Positions 16,633 through 26,178 of a stretch of DNA of 64,000 nucleotides are shown piece after piece. The translations under genes and the position numbers were made by a program. The notes beneath the pieces were generated by a model, which was not told where the DNA came from, ran no database searches, and saw nothing but the letters and a program-made list of their open reading frames with translations. Numbering within the stretch: position 1 is the stretch's first letter; each line of letters starts with the position of its first letter. The stretch is taken from assembly GCF_003590835.1 (NCBI RefSeq), contig NZ_QYUQ01000002.1, positions 4,712,001 to 4,776,000 on the forward strand. The letters are read 5' to 3'. The DNA comes from Noviherbaspirillum sedimenti (GTDB lineage: Bacteria > Pseudomonadota > Gammaproteobacteria > Burkholderiales > Burkholderiaceae_D).

Positions 16633-18192
16633 TTACATATAAACCTGATCGCGACCATGCCGCTTGGCACGGTACATTGCATGGTCTGCGTGCTCCAGCA
16701 GCGTCTCCACATCCCCGCCGTTGGCCGGGTATAAGCTGAAACCGATGCTGACTGTGACGGAGGCTGACCGATCTCCCAACTGGTAAGGCTTGCCCACTGA
16801 TTCACGAATTTTATTTGCCACCGCCATGGCATGGCTTTCCTGGGTTGGGCCGTTAAGCAGCACGACGAACTCATCGCCGCCCAGCCGCGCGATCGTATCT
16901 TCTTCGCGCACACATTCGGCCAGACGTTTGGCCACATTTACCAACAGTGCGTCGCCCGCCGCATGGCCCAGGTCGTCGTTGACTGCCTTGAAGCGATCCA
17001 GATCCAGGAACAGCAGCGCGAAGTTCTCATGCTTACGCTGCGCTCTGGCAATTGCCTGCTTGGCGCGGTCTTTGAGCAAATTACGATTGGGCAGGCCGGT
17101 GAGGGCGTCATGGTCGGCAGCATATGCCAACCGCTCTGTCATTTGCTGCGCTTCCGTGATATCGCGAATAACCGATACAGCGCCAACAATCTTGCTATGA
17201 CGATCATAAAGCGGCGTGGCGACTTCTTCGATAACATGTCTTATCGCTTTGCAGTACAAGACGCCTCGCTTGGTAATTTTGTCGGTTGTACGTATGCTTT
17301 CTTCCATGGCCGTGCCGGTGCGCTGATTTTCTTCGATATCAAGGATGTCGAACACCTCGTTCGCGGGACGATTCAGGGCTTCATGAAATGGGTAACCGCA
17401 CAGCGCTTCTGCGGCGGGATTGAGATATTCGATACGTCCGTTCACATCCGCCATGGCGACGCCTTCGCCGATTGCGCTCAGCGTGGTTTGCAGCCGATCC
17501 TTTTCAATGAATAATTGTTCTTCTGCTACACGTCGTTGTGCGACTTCCGCTTCCAGCTCGCGCTTGTCGAACCGCAGATGCAAGGAAGCTCGGATCGAAC
17601 GATGAAAATTCAATGCGGAAAGAAGCATGCCTGTCAAAAATAACAGCGTCATTAATCCCATGCCGACCTGAAGATAGCTGCCATGGCCAAGGTAATTGAG
17701 TGCCAACGGCAGCAGTGCCGGCAGCAAAAATGCAAGACATACCTCCAGTCGCGGAGAAAACACGCTGACGGCGCCCGCCGACATGCCCGCCAGGACAAAG
17801 GCGACAAACAGCTGATGCGCCATTGAGTCGGCCGGAAAGAGGAATATGGCTGTGGCGCCCCATACTGCGCCTGCGCATGCCGTGCCGATCAGAAAAATAT
17901 TATGCCATCGGTGCATACTGGCAAAGTTCGGATTTGTGCGGGCAAACTGCCGCGCCGCTAACGCTCTCAATATGGTTATCAACAGCAGGCTGCAATACCA
18001 GGAAAACAAGACAGAAGGGGCAATCTGCGTACGCTGGACAAGGATCAGAATTGCACCAATGACGAGAGTGAAAAATAGCCCGATGGGCGAATTTGTGTAA
18101 AGCATTTTCACCTGCTCGGCAAATATTTCGTCGGCATGGTTGCTTTCGTCGACAACGCTTTTCACGTTCGCGGTCCGATGGCATATTGACAA
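16633..18192 (-). CDS. Membrane-anchored PAS-GGDEF diguanylate cyclase
   Basis: About 519 residues. Residues about 36-205 contain six or seven hydrophobic segments (MASE-like sensor), then a coiled region (RELEAEVAQRRVAEEQ), a PAS domain (about 225-345) and a GGDEF domain: DHDALTGLPNRNLLKDR, LFLDLDRFKAVNDDLGHAAG and the intact active site ARLGGDEFVVLL. No EAL domain follows. It should make cyclic di-GMP from two GTP at the inner membrane. The start is uncertain: TTG 18192, an in-frame GTG nine codons later, or ATG near 18105 just before the first membrane segment. An inhibitory RxxD site is not obvious. Confidence 0.9.
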   Translation of the reverse strand: MSICHRTANVKSVVDESNHADEIFAEQVKMLYTNSPIGLFFTLVIGAILILVQRTQIAPSVLFSWYCSLLLITILRALAARQFARTNPNFASMHRWHNIFLIGTACAGAVWGATAIFLFPADSMAHQLFVAFVLAGMSAGAVSVFSPRLEVCLAFLLPALLPLALNYLGHGSYLQVGMGLMTLLFLTGMLLSALNFHRSIRASLHLRFDKRELEAEVAQRRVAEEQLFIEKDRLQTTLSAIGEGVAMADVNGRIEYLNPAAEALCGYPFHEALNRPANEVFDILDIEENQRTGTAMEESIRTTDKITKRGVLYCKAIRHVIEEVATPLYDRHSKIVGAVSVIRDITEAQQMTERLAYAADHDALTGLPNRNLLKDRAKQAIARAQRKHENFALLFLDLDRFKAVNDDLGHAAGDALLVNVAKRLAECVREEDTIARLGGDEFVVLLNGPTQESHAMAVANKIRESVGKPYQLGDRSASVTVSIGFSLYPANGGDVETLLEHADHAMYRAKRHGRDQVYM

Positions 18193-18307
18193 TAGGTATT
18201 TGCTTTGACCGGAATCGAGATCGTTTGTTTTGCGCTATGTCTGCCGGGAAAAGAGCCTGCCTGATTTTGTGTTTAAATCGAAGCTGAGCCCTTAATTGAA
18301 CGTCGGC

Positions 18308-19003
18308 ATGATGAATATTCCGGCATTTGCATCACCCTCAAGCAATTCACCGCAATCCACCAAGCGGATCGTGGCGATTGCCGGCGCCACCGGCCTTGTT
18401 GGTTGGGAGATTCTGCGAGGCCTGCTAGCTGACGATACAGTCGCAGTGATTCACGCCCTTGGCCGGCGCCCTCTGGGCGTGCAGCATCCCAAGCTGACAT
18501 CGCACGTGGTGGACTTCGCGGCGCTTCCTGCACTGCCGCCGGTTGACGAGGTTTATCTCGCGCTCGGCACAACGATCAAGGTGGCCGGCAGTCAGGAGGC
18601 ATTCCGCGCGGTGGATTTTGCAGCCAATCTTGCGGTGGCGCGCGCAGCGCTTGCAGCCGGCGCCCGCCGCTTGGGCCTGGTCAGCGCCATGGGGGCGGAT
18701 GCGCACTCGCGCATTTTCTACAATCGGGTAAAGGGCGAACTTGAAGAGGCGTTGTCGGCGCTGGGCTTCCATGCGCTCGTGATCGCACGCCCCTCGATGC
18801 TGGCGGGGGATCGCGAGTTGCTGGGGCAACCAGTCCGCCGCGGCGAGAAATTCGCGCTGTCCGTGAGTACTCTGCTGCGACCGCTCATTCCGGTGGATTA
18901 CCGCTCAATTGCCGCAGCCGATGTCGCCCGCGCATTGCTTGCGCGTGTGCCGCTGGCGCAAGGCAAGGAAGTTTTGTTGTCTGGTGCGATGCAATCCAAA
19001 TAG
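18308..19003 (+). CDS. NAD(P)-binding oxidoreductase, HTATIP2/atypical SDR type
   Basis: About 231 residues. KRIVAIAGATGLVGWEILRG is a Rossmann GxxGxxG motif; DEVYLALGTTIKVAGSQEAF and the region RIFYNRVKGELEEALSALGF (Tyr and Lys in YNRVK) are typical of atypical SDRs related to NAD-dependent epimerases and HTATIP2. ATG 18308 or the adjoining 18311 is preferred; the frame also has a TTG at 18296. It is divergent from the diguanylate cyclase. Such proteins are often annotated as nucleoside-diphosphate-sugar epimerases, but no sugar-binding features are evident. Confidence 0.85.
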   Translation: MMNIPAFASPSSNSPQSTKRIVAIAGATGLVGWEILRGLLADDTVAVIHALGRRPLGVQHPKLTSHVVDFAALPALPPVDEVYLALGTTIKVAGSQEAFRAVDFAANLAVARAALAAGARRLGLVSAMGADAHSRIFYNRVKGELEEALSALGFHALVIARPSMLAGDRELLGQPVRRGEKFALSVSTLLRPLIPVDYRSIAAADVARALLARVPLAQGKEVLLSGAMQSK

Positions 19004-19051
19004 TGTAAATATTGTGGTCTGCTCCTGAAATAATGATGTGTGGAGGAAATC

Positions 19052-19333
19052 ATGGAAATGAAAAAGATCAATGCCGGAAAACTCCGGGCTATCGGCTACG
19101 ATAGGCGGGAACGTGTCCTGCGGGTTGAGTTCGATGATGGCAGCGCCATCGATTATTCGGGTATCGGCGAGGACGTGTGGCGTACATTATCGACCTCGGG
19201 ATCGGCCTGGAGCTACTACCGCGACAACATCGAAGAAGAATATGCGGGCCGCCAGGGCAGGGTACAGCCTCAAGGGAAATCGCAGGCGCTTGAGGATCTT
19301 TTCAAGGCTCCCAAGGATGATGCGGAAAGTTAA
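19052..19333 (+). CDS. KTSC-domain protein
   Basis: A 93-residue protein starting MEMKKINAGKLRAIGYD; GGAGG at 19042-19046 fixes ATG 19052. The block LRAIGYDRRERVLRVEFDDG followed by YSGIGEDVWRTLSTSGS and SYYRDNI is a KTSC domain (named after the conserved KTSC residues of relatives). The last 35 residues are polar and probably disordered. KTSC proteins are implicated in RNA or nucleic-acid related processes, but the role here is unknown. Confidence 0.8.
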   Translation: MEMKKINAGKLRAIGYDRRERVLRVEFDDGSAIDYSGIGEDVWRTLSTSGSAWSYYRDNIEEEYAGRQGRVQPQGKSQALEDLFKAPKDDAES

Positions 19334-19403
19334 GTGCTGCTGCATTTGGTTTATAGTACTGCCTGCACTGAATCCCGACCCCTATTTATCTGTAAAAAAT
19401 CCC

Positions 19404-19880
19404 ATGAAAATCGACAAGGACACTGCTGTCACCCTACGTTTGACCGTCGCGGAAACGAACGGCAAGATCATCGAAAACGGCAAAACCCCGACCGCCTATC
19501 TGCACGGCGGTTATGACAATTTGTTCCCTAAACTGGAAGCAGCCCTGCAAGGCCAGGAAGCGGGTTTCAAAGCCACGCTGGATCTGGCGCCTGAAGACGC
19601 GTTTGGCGTGCGCGATGAAAGCCTGATGCGCACGATATCCAAGAAGGATTTTCCCCCGGGAGTCAAAGTGGGCGGCTCACTGGAAGGCTATAACGATGCG
19701 GGGGAAGAACAAATTTTCACCGTACTCAAAATCAAGGGCGATCAAGTCATGCTCGATGGCAATCACCCGCTGGCGGGTAAATCCTTGCGCGTCGGTGTGG
19801 AAGTGGTAAGTGTGCGTGCCGCCACCGCAGAAGAAATCACGCATGGCCACGTGCATGGCGAGCATGGTCATCACCACTAA
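19404..19880 (+). CDS. slyD: FKBP-type peptidyl-prolyl isomerase, SlyD type
   Basis: A 158-residue protein with the SlyD layout: FKBP halves (MKIDKDTAVTLRLTVAETNG at the start, later VLKIKGDQVMLDGNHPLAGK) split by an IF chaperone flap around PEDAFGVRDESLMRTISKKD. The C-terminal tail HGHVHGEHGHHH is a metal-binding (nickel) histidine cluster. It isomerises proline peptide bonds in the cytoplasm and can chaperone metalloenzyme maturation. ATG 19404 is chosen because it starts the fold exactly; upstream frame extension has no family match. Followed by the gcv leader region. Confidence 0.92.
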   Translation: MKIDKDTAVTLRLTVAETNGKIIENGKTPTAYLHGGYDNLFPKLEAALQGQEAGFKATLDLAPEDAFGVRDESLMRTISKKDFPPGVKVGGSLEGYNDAGEEQIFTVLKIKGDQVMLDGNHPLAGKSLRVGVEVVSVRAATAEEITHGHVHGEHGHHH

Positions 19881-20046
19881 ATCAAAGATAAACAGGAATC
19901 GGTTCTGATTTTTGTATATTCGATAACTCAATGTATGAAGGTCAGAACTGCTCCTGGTTTCATGACATAGATTTATAATAATAATTATTGTCATTTTGAT
20001 ATCGGCATTTTCAAGCTGAAACATCTCTTATATAATCGTCGAACTT

Positions 20047-20256
20047 GATCGGGAGAGCGCAGCAACCAGCTGCCGCCGAAGGGGCTAATACCCAACAAAC
20101 TCTCAGGCAAAAGGACCGGTCAAACGGGGGAGCATATTCCCCAAACTCTGGAGAGCGATAGCGGCAAACGGTTGCCGAACTATCCACCGAAGGTGCGCAC
20201 GGAGTGTGTTCTACTCCGTAATCTCTCAGGTATCAGGACAGGGTGGGCAGCGATTT
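20047..20256 (+). promoter_or_regulatory. Tandem glycine riboswitch upstream of gcvT
   Basis: Two glycine-aptamer signatures occur in series. Aptamer 1 (about 20047-20158) has GGGAGAGC, CCGCCGAAGGGGC, AAACTCTCAGGCAAAAGGAC and the closing CTCTGGAGAG. Aptamer 2 (about 20160-20256) has CCACCGAAGGTGC, AATCTCTCAGGTATCAGGAC and AGGGTGGGCAG. A -10-like TATAAT at 20031-20036 lies just upstream. Class knowledge: glycine binding to such tandem aptamers turns on gcv expression. The gap to the gcvT ATG (20328) is about 70 nt and holds the expression platform. Confidence 0.93.
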
Positions 20257-20327
20257 CATCGCGTGTAATGGACTTATGTTCATTACTCGTATTTTGTCGT
20301 CCCCATTATCCTGGTATCGAGACTCTC

Positions 20328-21458
20328 ATGACGCAAGCGGCAAGCACTCCGAAAGCAACTCCCCTCAACGCGGTTCATCGAGCTGCCGGCGCCAAAATGG
20401 TCGATTTCGGCGGTTGGGACATGCCAGTCAACTACGGCTCGCAGATCGAAGAACATCACGCTGTGCGCAGCGATTGCGGCATGTTCGACGTTTCACACAT
20501 GTGCATCGTCGACCTGAAAGGCGACAACGTACGCGGATTCTTGCGCGGACTGGTTGCGAACAACGTCGACAAATTGCAAAACCCCGGCAAGGCACTCTAC
20601 TCCTGCATGCTGACACCAGAAGGCGTCGTGGTCGACGACCTGATCATTTACTACTTTAACGAAAACTGGTTCCGCCTCGTGGTCAACGCCGGTACAGCGG
20701 AAAACGATGTTGCATGGATGAATGCGCACAACGCCGCAACGAACGCAGGCATCTCCATCACGCAGCGCCGCGACGGCCCGGATGCTTACGCGATGATTGC
20801 AGTACAAGGCCCGAACGCCCGCACCAAAACCTGGGAAGTCCTGCCGGAGACCAAAACAGCCAGCGCTGAAATCAAACCGTTCAATGCCGTCATTGTCCCG
20901 AATACCGCGTTCGGCGAGGTGATGCTGGCACGCACCGGCTATACCGGCGAAGACGGATTCGAGATTGCCGTCGCCGTCGACCAGGTCAGCGCGTTATGGA
21001 ATGCATTGGCCGCAGCAGGCGTCAAACCAGCCGGCCTGGGTGCGCGCGATACCTTGCGCCTAGAAGCCGGCATGAATCTGTACGGCCAGGACATGGATGA
21101 AACCGTCAACCCGCTCAACGCCGGTCTGGCCTGGACCGTTGATCTCGCCAGCGAGCGCGATTTCGTCGGCAAGTCTGCCTTGTTGAAGCAAGGCCAAAGC
21201 GCACAATTCCTCGGATTGATCCTGCGTGAAAAAGGCGGCATCCTGCGCTCACACCAAAAAGTCATCACCGCGCAAGGCGAAGGCGAAATCACCAGCGGCA
21301 CATTCAGCCCGACCATGCAGCAAGCTATCGCCATGGCGCGTTTGCCGATGGGCGTCAACGTTGGCGACAACGTGCAAGTCGTCATCCGCGACAAGCAGTT
21401 GGCGGCTACCGTGGTGAAATTGCCTTTTGTCCGCAACGGTAAAGTACTCGCATCCTGA
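20328..21458 (+). CDS. gcvT: Glycine cleavage system T protein (aminomethyltransferase)
   Basis: A 376-residue cytoplasmic enzyme that releases ammonia from the aminomethyl group on GcvH and passes the one-carbon unit to tetrahydrofolate. [51 protein letters not shown] and [19 protein letters not shown] are conserved GcvT blocks. ATG 20328 gives the usual N-terminus ([14 protein letters not shown]); the frame extends into the riboswitch but that part is not coding. First gene of gcvTHP, controlled by the riboswitch. Confidence 0.97.
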   Translation: MTQAASTPKATPLNAVHRAAGAKMVDFGGWDMPVNYGSQIEEHHAVRSDCGMFDVSHMCIVDLKGDNVRGFLRGLVANNVDKLQNPGKALYSCMLTPEGVVVDDLIIYYFNENWFRLVVNAGTAENDVAWMNAHNAATNAGISITQRRDGPDAYAMIAVQGPNARTKTWEVLPETKTASAEIKPFNAVIVPNTAFGEVMLARTGYTGEDGFEIAVAVDQVSALWNALAAAGVKPAGLGARDTLRLEAGMNLYGQDMDETVNPLNAGLAWTVDLASERDFVGKSALLKQGQSAQFLGLILREKGGILRSHQKVITAQGEGEITSGTFSPTMQQAIAMARLPMGVNVGDNVQVVIRDKQLAATVVKLPFVRNGKVLAS

Positions 21459-21515
21459 ATCATTACCGATAACCATTTACACCCTATTTAAACTTTTAAC
21501 TATTTGGAGCCAAGC

Positions 21516-21893
21516 ATGAATGTCCCAGCCGAACTGAAGTACACCGCCTCCCACGAATGGGTGCGCATCGAAGCCGACGGCACCATGGCTGTCGGCATTA
21601 CAGATTTTGCCCAGGATGCATTGGGCGATATCGTCTATGTGGAATTGCCAAAAATCGGCCAGGCGCTGACAGCCGGCAAAGACTGCGCCGTGATCGAATC
21701 GGTGAAAGCTGCCAGTGACATCTACGCACCAGTCAGCGGTGAAGTCGTCGCCATCAACGAATCATTGTCCGATGCACCCGAGTCGGTCAACGAAGACGCT
21801 TACGGCGCATGGCTGTTCAAGGTCAAGCCAAGCAATGCAGCAGATGCAGATGCGCTGTTGAACGCGGCAGACTACGCCAAGAATATCGGCTGA
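21516..21893 (+). CDS. gcvH: Glycine cleavage system H protein
   Basis: A 125-residue lipoyl carrier protein. The lipoylation site is Lys64 in [34 protein letters not shown] opens the fold and [15 protein letters not shown] closes it. GGAG ahead of ATG 21516 sets the start; an in-frame TTG at 21504 is not used by the family. It shuttles the aminomethyl intermediate from GcvP to GcvT and the dithiol to dihydrolipoamide dehydrogenase (encoded elsewhere). It lies 57 bp after gcvT and 38 bp before gcvP. Confidence 0.97.
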   Translation: MNVPAELKYTASHEWVRIEADGTMAVGITDFAQDALGDIVYVELPKIGQALTAGKDCAVIESVKAASDIYAPVSGEVVAINESLSDAPESVNEDAYGAWLFKVKPSNAADADALLNAADYAKNIG

Positions 21894-21931
21894 TCTAGCT
21901 GCAAGCAATTTCCACTCCGGTTCCAGATATC

Positions 21932-24823
21932 ATGACAAACGCCAACCCAAGTCCAAGCACCACCGAACTCGAAGCGCACGACGCCTTCATCGCCCGCCAC
22001 ATCGGCCCTTCCGAAGCGGAACAAGCCGCCATGCTGGCCGTGCTCGGTTACCCAAACCGCACCGCATTGATCGACGCCATCGTGCCGGACAACATCCGCC
22101 GCCGCGACGTGCTGCCGCTCGGACAGTTCACCAAGGCGCAATCGGAACCGGAAGCGCTGGCGCAACTGAAAAAACTGGCGGGCAAGAACAAGGTCCTCAA
22201 ATCGCTGATCGGCCAGGGTTATTACAACACCCATACCCCCGGCGTGATTCTGCGCAACGTGTTCGAGAACCCGGCCTGGTACACCGCCTACACGCCATAC
22301 CAGCCGGAGATTTCGCAAGGCCGTCTGGAAGCGATGCTGAATTTTCAGCAGATGATCACGGACCTGACCGGCATGGACATCGCCAATGCGTCGATGCTCG
22401 ATGAAGGCACGGCTGCCGCTGAAGCCATGACGCTGATCCAGCGCGTGGGAAAATCCAGTTCCAGCGTGTTCTACGTTGCCGAAGACGTCTTGCCGCAAAC
22501 GCGCGAAGTCATCGAGACCCGCGCAAAGCCCTTGGGCATCGAGGTGCGCACCTGCAACGGCAAGACTGAGCTGGAGAGCGATTGTTTCGGCGTCCTGCTG
22601 CAATACCCGGGCGTGAATGGCGACATCCGCGATTACCGTGAATATGCCGCCGCCATGCATGCCAAAGGCACGATGGTCATCGTCGCCGCCGACCTGCTGG
22701 CGCTGACCCTGATCACGCCGCCGGGCGAGTGGGGCGCTGACGTCGTCGTCGGCAACAGCCAGCGTTTCGGCGTGCCGCTCGGATTCGGCGGCCCGCACGC
22801 CGGCTACATGTCGACGCGCGATGCATTCAAACGCAGTATGCCTGGCCGTCTGGTCGGCGTCAGCATCGATGCGCAAGGCAATAAAGCCTATCGCCTGGCC
22901 TTGCAGACCCGCGAACAACATATCCGCCGTGAAAAAGCCACGTCGAACATCTGCACCGCGCAAGTCTTGCTGGCCGTGATCGCCTCGATGTACGCGGTCT
23001 ACCACGGACCGGAAGGTTTGCGCCGGATCGCGCAACGCGTGCACCGCTTCACCGGCATCTTCGCCGCCGGTTTGACACAATTGGGCTACAAGCTCGCCAA
23101 CACCACCTATTTCGATACGCTGACAATCAATGTCGGCAATGCAGCAGCTTTGCACACAGCAGCACAGGCAAGCGGCATCAACCTGCGCCAGATCAGCGCC
23201 ACGCAAGTCGGCGTCTCTCTCGATGAGACGATCACCCGTGAAGATATCGCCACCCTGTGGACGATCTTTGCACAAGGCAAAGCCAGCCCGGACTTTGCCG
23301 CAGTCGAAGCCGGCGTCGACGATGCCCTGCCAAAAGCGCTGACCCGCACCAGCGCCTACCTGACCCACCCGACCTTCAGCCGTTACCACGCAGAACACGA
23401 AATGCTGCGTTACCTGCGCAGCCTGGCTGACAAGGATCTGGCGCTCGACCGCACCATGATCCCGCTCGGCTCCTGCACCATGAAGCTCAACGCCACCAGC
23501 GAAATGATTCCGGTGACCTGGCCCGAGTTCTCCAACATCCATCCTTTCGCGCCGGCAGACCAGACCGTCGGCTATCGCGAAATGATCGACCAGCTGGAAG
23601 CGATGATGTGCGCCGCCACCGGCTACGCAGCCGTGTCCCTGCAGCCCAACGCCGGATCGCAAGGCGAATACGCGGGCTTGCTGATCATCCAGGCCTACCA
23701 CGCATCGCGTGGCGAAGCGCACCGCAACATCTGCCTGATCCCGTCATCGGCACACGGCACCAACCCGGCCTCGGCCAGCATGGTCGGCATGGAAGTCGTC
23801 GTGGTCGCCTGCGACGAGCGCGGTAATGTCGACCTGGCCGACCTGAAAGCCAAGGCGGAGAAGCACAGCGCCAAGCTCGCAGCCGTGATGGTCACCTACC
23901 CATCCACCCACGGCGTGTTTGAAGAAGGCATCCAGGCCTTGTGCGAGATCGTCCATGCACATGGCGGTCAGGTCTATGTCGACGGCGCCAACCTGAATGC
24001 CATGGTCGGTGTCGCCGCACCCGGCAAGTTCGGCGGCGACGTCAGCCACCTGAACCTGCACAAGACCTTCTGCATTCCGCACGGCGGCGGCGGCCCGGGC
24101 GTGGGCCCCGTCGCAGTGGGCGCGCATCTCGCCCAGTTCCTGCCGAACCAGAAATCCACCGGCTACACCCGCAGCGAGCAAGGCATCAGCGCGGTCAGCG
24201 CCGCGCCATTCGGCTCCGCCAGCATCCTGCCGATCTCGTGGATGTATGTCGCGATGATGGGCGCGGAAGGCTTAAAAGCTGCGACCGAGACCGCCATCCT
24301 GGCCGCCAACTACATCGCCAAGCGCCTGGCGCCGCACTATCCGGTGCTGTATTCCGGCCACGACGGCCTGGTTGCGCATGAATGCATCCTCGACCTGCGC
24401 CCAATTACCGACGCAACCGGCATCAGCAACGAAGACGTCGCCAAGCGCCTGATCGACTTCGGCTTCCACGCCCCGACCATGAGCTTCCCGGTCCCGGGCA
24501 CCCTGATGATCGAGCCGACCGAAAGCGAATCGCAAGCCGAACTGGACCGTTTCATCGACGCCATGATCGCCATCCGCATGGAAATCACCAAGGTTGCCTC
24601 CGGCGAGTTCGATGCCAAGGACAATCCCTTGAAGAACGCGCCGCACACGGTGCAAGTCATGGTGGCGGACAAGTGGGAGCACGCCTACAGCCGTGAAGTT
24701 GCAGCCTATCCGGTGGCTTCCCTGCGCAAGCAAAAGTACTGGTCACCGGTGGGACGCGCAGACAATGTGTACGGCGACCGGAACCTGTTCTGTTCGTGCG
24801 TGCCGATTGCTGACTACGAGTGA
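21932..24823 (+). CDS. gcvP: Glycine dehydrogenase (decarboxylating), P protein
   Basis: A 963-residue single-chain P protein, the normal bacterial length for the fused alpha-beta form. It decarboxylates glycine and loads the remainder on GcvH-lipoate. Early blocks are [17 protein letters not shown] and [20 protein letters not shown]; the PLP Lys lies near residue 710 in [34 protein letters not shown] and the glycine-rich SQGEYAGLL are also conserved. It ends the gcv operon 31 bp before a strong terminator. Confidence 0.97.
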   Translation: MTNANPSPSTTELEAHDAFIARHIGPSEAEQAAMLAVLGYPNRTALIDAIVPDNIRRRDVLPLGQFTKAQSEPEALAQLKKLAGKNKVLKSLIGQGYYNTHTPGVILRNVFENPAWYTAYTPYQPEISQGRLEAMLNFQQMITDLTGMDIANASMLDEGTAAAEAMTLIQRVGKSSSSVFYVAEDVLPQTREVIETRAKPLGIEVRTCNGKTELESDCFGVLLQYPGVNGDIRDYREYAAAMHAKGTMVIVAADLLALTLITPPGEWGADVVVGNSQRFGVPLGFGGPHAGYMSTRDAFKRSMPGRLVGVSIDAQGNKAYRLALQTREQHIRREKATSNICTAQVLLAVIASMYAVYHGPEGLRRIAQRVHRFTGIFAAGLTQLGYKLANTTYFDTLTINVGNAAALHTAAQASGINLRQISATQVGVSLDETITREDIATLWTIFAQGKASPDFAAVEAGVDDALPKALTRTSAYLTHPTFSRYHAEHEMLRYLRSLADKDLALDRTMIPLGSCTMKLNATSEMIPVTWPEFSNIHPFAPADQTVGYREMIDQLEAMMCAATGYAAVSLQPNAGSQGEYAGLLIIQAYHASRGEAHRNICLIPSSAHGTNPASASMVGMEVVVVACDERGNVDLADLKAKAEKHSAKLAAVMVTYPSTHGVFEEGIQALCEIVHAHGGQVYVDGANLNAMVGVAAPGKFGGDVSHLNLHKTFCIPHGGGGPGVGPVAVGAHLAQFLPNQKSTGYTRSEQGISAVSAAPFGSASILPISWMYVAMMGAEGLKAATETAILAANYIAKRLAPHYPVLYSGHDGLVAHECILDLRPITDATGISNEDVAKRLIDFGFHAPTMSFPVPGTLMIEPTESESQAELDRFIDAMIAIRMEITKVASGEFDAKDNPLKNAPHTVQVMVADKWEHAYSREVAAYPVASLRKQKYWSPVGRADNVYGDRNLFCSCVPIADYE

Positions 24824-24853
24824 TCTGTCACAAATAATCTGTCTGAAACGATA

Positions 24854-24890
24854 AAAAGCGGGGAGTGCGTGGGTACTCCCCGCTTTTTTT
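24854..24890 (+). terminator. Rho-independent terminator of the gcv operon
   Basis: AAAAGCGGGGAGT pairs with ACTCCCCGCTTTT around a GCGTGGGT loop, followed by T residues to 24890. Confidence 0.9.
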
Positions 24891-24945
24891 GAATGGTAGA
24901 CTTGACAGGCTTTTTTCTACAGAACAACAACACAGGAGATGCTTC

Positions 24946-26073
24946 ATGTCCAATCCGATATCCAGGGTCGATCCGGAAGGATTGTTGGAATATTCAGTCG
25001 TCTACACCGACCGCGCACTCAACCACATGTCCAAACGCTTTCAAGGCGTGATGCAGGACATCTCCGGCATTCTGAAAGAGGTTTACCGCGCGCACTCGAC
25101 CATCCTCGTGCCCGGCAGCGGCAGCTTCGGCATGGAAGCGGTCGCGCGGCAGTTTGCCACCGGAAAAAAGACGCTGGTGATCCGCAACGGCTGGTTCAGC
25201 TACCGCTGGACGCAGATCTTCGACATGGGCGGCATCCCGTCTGCGTCCACGGTCCTCAAGGCGCGTCGCGTCGACGACAGCAAGCATGCGGCATGGATCC
25301 CCGCGCCAGTGCACGAAGTGGTCGCCGCCATCCGCGACAACAGGCCCGACGTCGTGTTTGCGCCGCACGTGGAAACCGCCTCCGGCATCCTGCTGCCGGA
25401 TGACTACCTGCGCGCGGTGGCGGACGCGGTGCATGAAGTCGGCGGACTGATGGTGCTTGATTGCGTGGCGTCTGGCGCGATGTGGGTCGACATGCAAGCC
25501 ACCGGCATCGACATGCTGATCAGCGCGCCGCAAAAAGGCTGGAGCGGTTCGCCATGCTGCGCAATGGTCATGCTGAGCGAGCGCGCACGCAGCGCGATCG
25601 ACGCCACCACCAGCACCAGCTTCGCCGCTGACTTGAAGAAATGGCTGCAGATCATGGAAACGTACGAAAAAGGCGGGCACGTCTACCACACCACGATGCC
25701 TACCGATGCACTGGTCGTGCTGCGCGACGTGATGCAGGAGACGCGCACCTTCGGCTTCGACAACGCACGCGCCAGACAACTTGAACTGGGCCAACGCGTG
25801 CGTACCCTGCTTGAAAGCCGCGGCCTCGCCAGCGTCGCGGCAGATGGTTACAAGGCGCCCGGTGTCGTGGTCAGCTACACCGATGATCCCGGCATCCAGT
25901 CCGGCAAGAAATTCATCGAACAGGGCCTGCAAACCGCCGGCGGTGTACCGCTGCAATGTGATGAACCACCAGACTTCATGACTTTCCGCGTCGGCTTGTT
26001 CGGGCTGGAGAAACTGCAGAACTTGGAACGCACAGTCGCGTATCTGGAAGCAGCGCTGAATCGGGTGTTGTGA
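24946..26073 (+). CDS. Class V pyridoxal-phosphate aminotransferase (serine/alanine-glyoxylate type)
   Basis: A 375-residue enzyme. The opening YSVVYTDRALNHMSKRFQGV, then TILVPGSGSFGMEAVARQFA and HVETASGILLPDDYLRAV, precede the PLP Lys near residue 197 in LISAPQKGWSGSPCCAMVML. These fit class V aminotransferases acting on alanine or serine with glyoxylate. AGGAGA precedes ATG 24946; a TTGACA lies at 24902-24907 as a possible -35. The gene lies between the glycine cleavage operon and malate synthase G, so making or consuming glycine/glyoxylate is a sensible role. Not part of the gcv transcript, because a terminator separates them. The amino donor is not known. Confidence 0.88.
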   Translation: MSNPISRVDPEGLLEYSVVYTDRALNHMSKRFQGVMQDISGILKEVYRAHSTILVPGSGSFGMEAVARQFATGKKTLVIRNGWFSYRWTQIFDMGGIPSASTVLKARRVDDSKHAAWIPAPVHEVVAAIRDNRPDVVFAPHVETASGILLPDDYLRAVADAVHEVGGLMVLDCVASGAMWVDMQATGIDMLISAPQKGWSGSPCCAMVMLSERARSAIDATTSTSFAADLKKWLQIMETYEKGGHVYHTTMPTDALVVLRDVMQETRTFGFDNARARQLELGQRVRTLLESRGLASVAADGYKAPGVVVSYTDDPGIQSGKKFIEQGLQTAGGVPLQCDEPPDFMTFRVGLFGLEKLQNLERTVAYLEAALNRVL

Positions 26074-26121
26074 GAAAGGGTGCGCTGGAGCATAGTAATC
26101 GGTGCTATGGTTTGAAGCGAT

Positions 26122-26160
26122 AAAAAAGCGGGTAGTGCTTGCGCACTACCCGCTTTTTAT
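26122..26160. terminator. Bidirectional rho-independent terminator
   Basis: AAAAAAGCGGGTAGTGC and GCACTACCCGCTTTTTAT form a long stem with a TTGC loop, A-rich on the left and T-rich on the right, between the rightward aminotransferase gene and the leftward glcB gene. It can terminate both. Confidence 0.9.
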
Positions 26161-26178
26161 TTCGTGATGCGCAGATTC

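Noticed and set aside
21872..23722. 616-codon open frame on the minus strand opposite gcvP
   Set aside because: It mirrors the codon pattern of gcvP; no domain or start context, and gcvP is certain.
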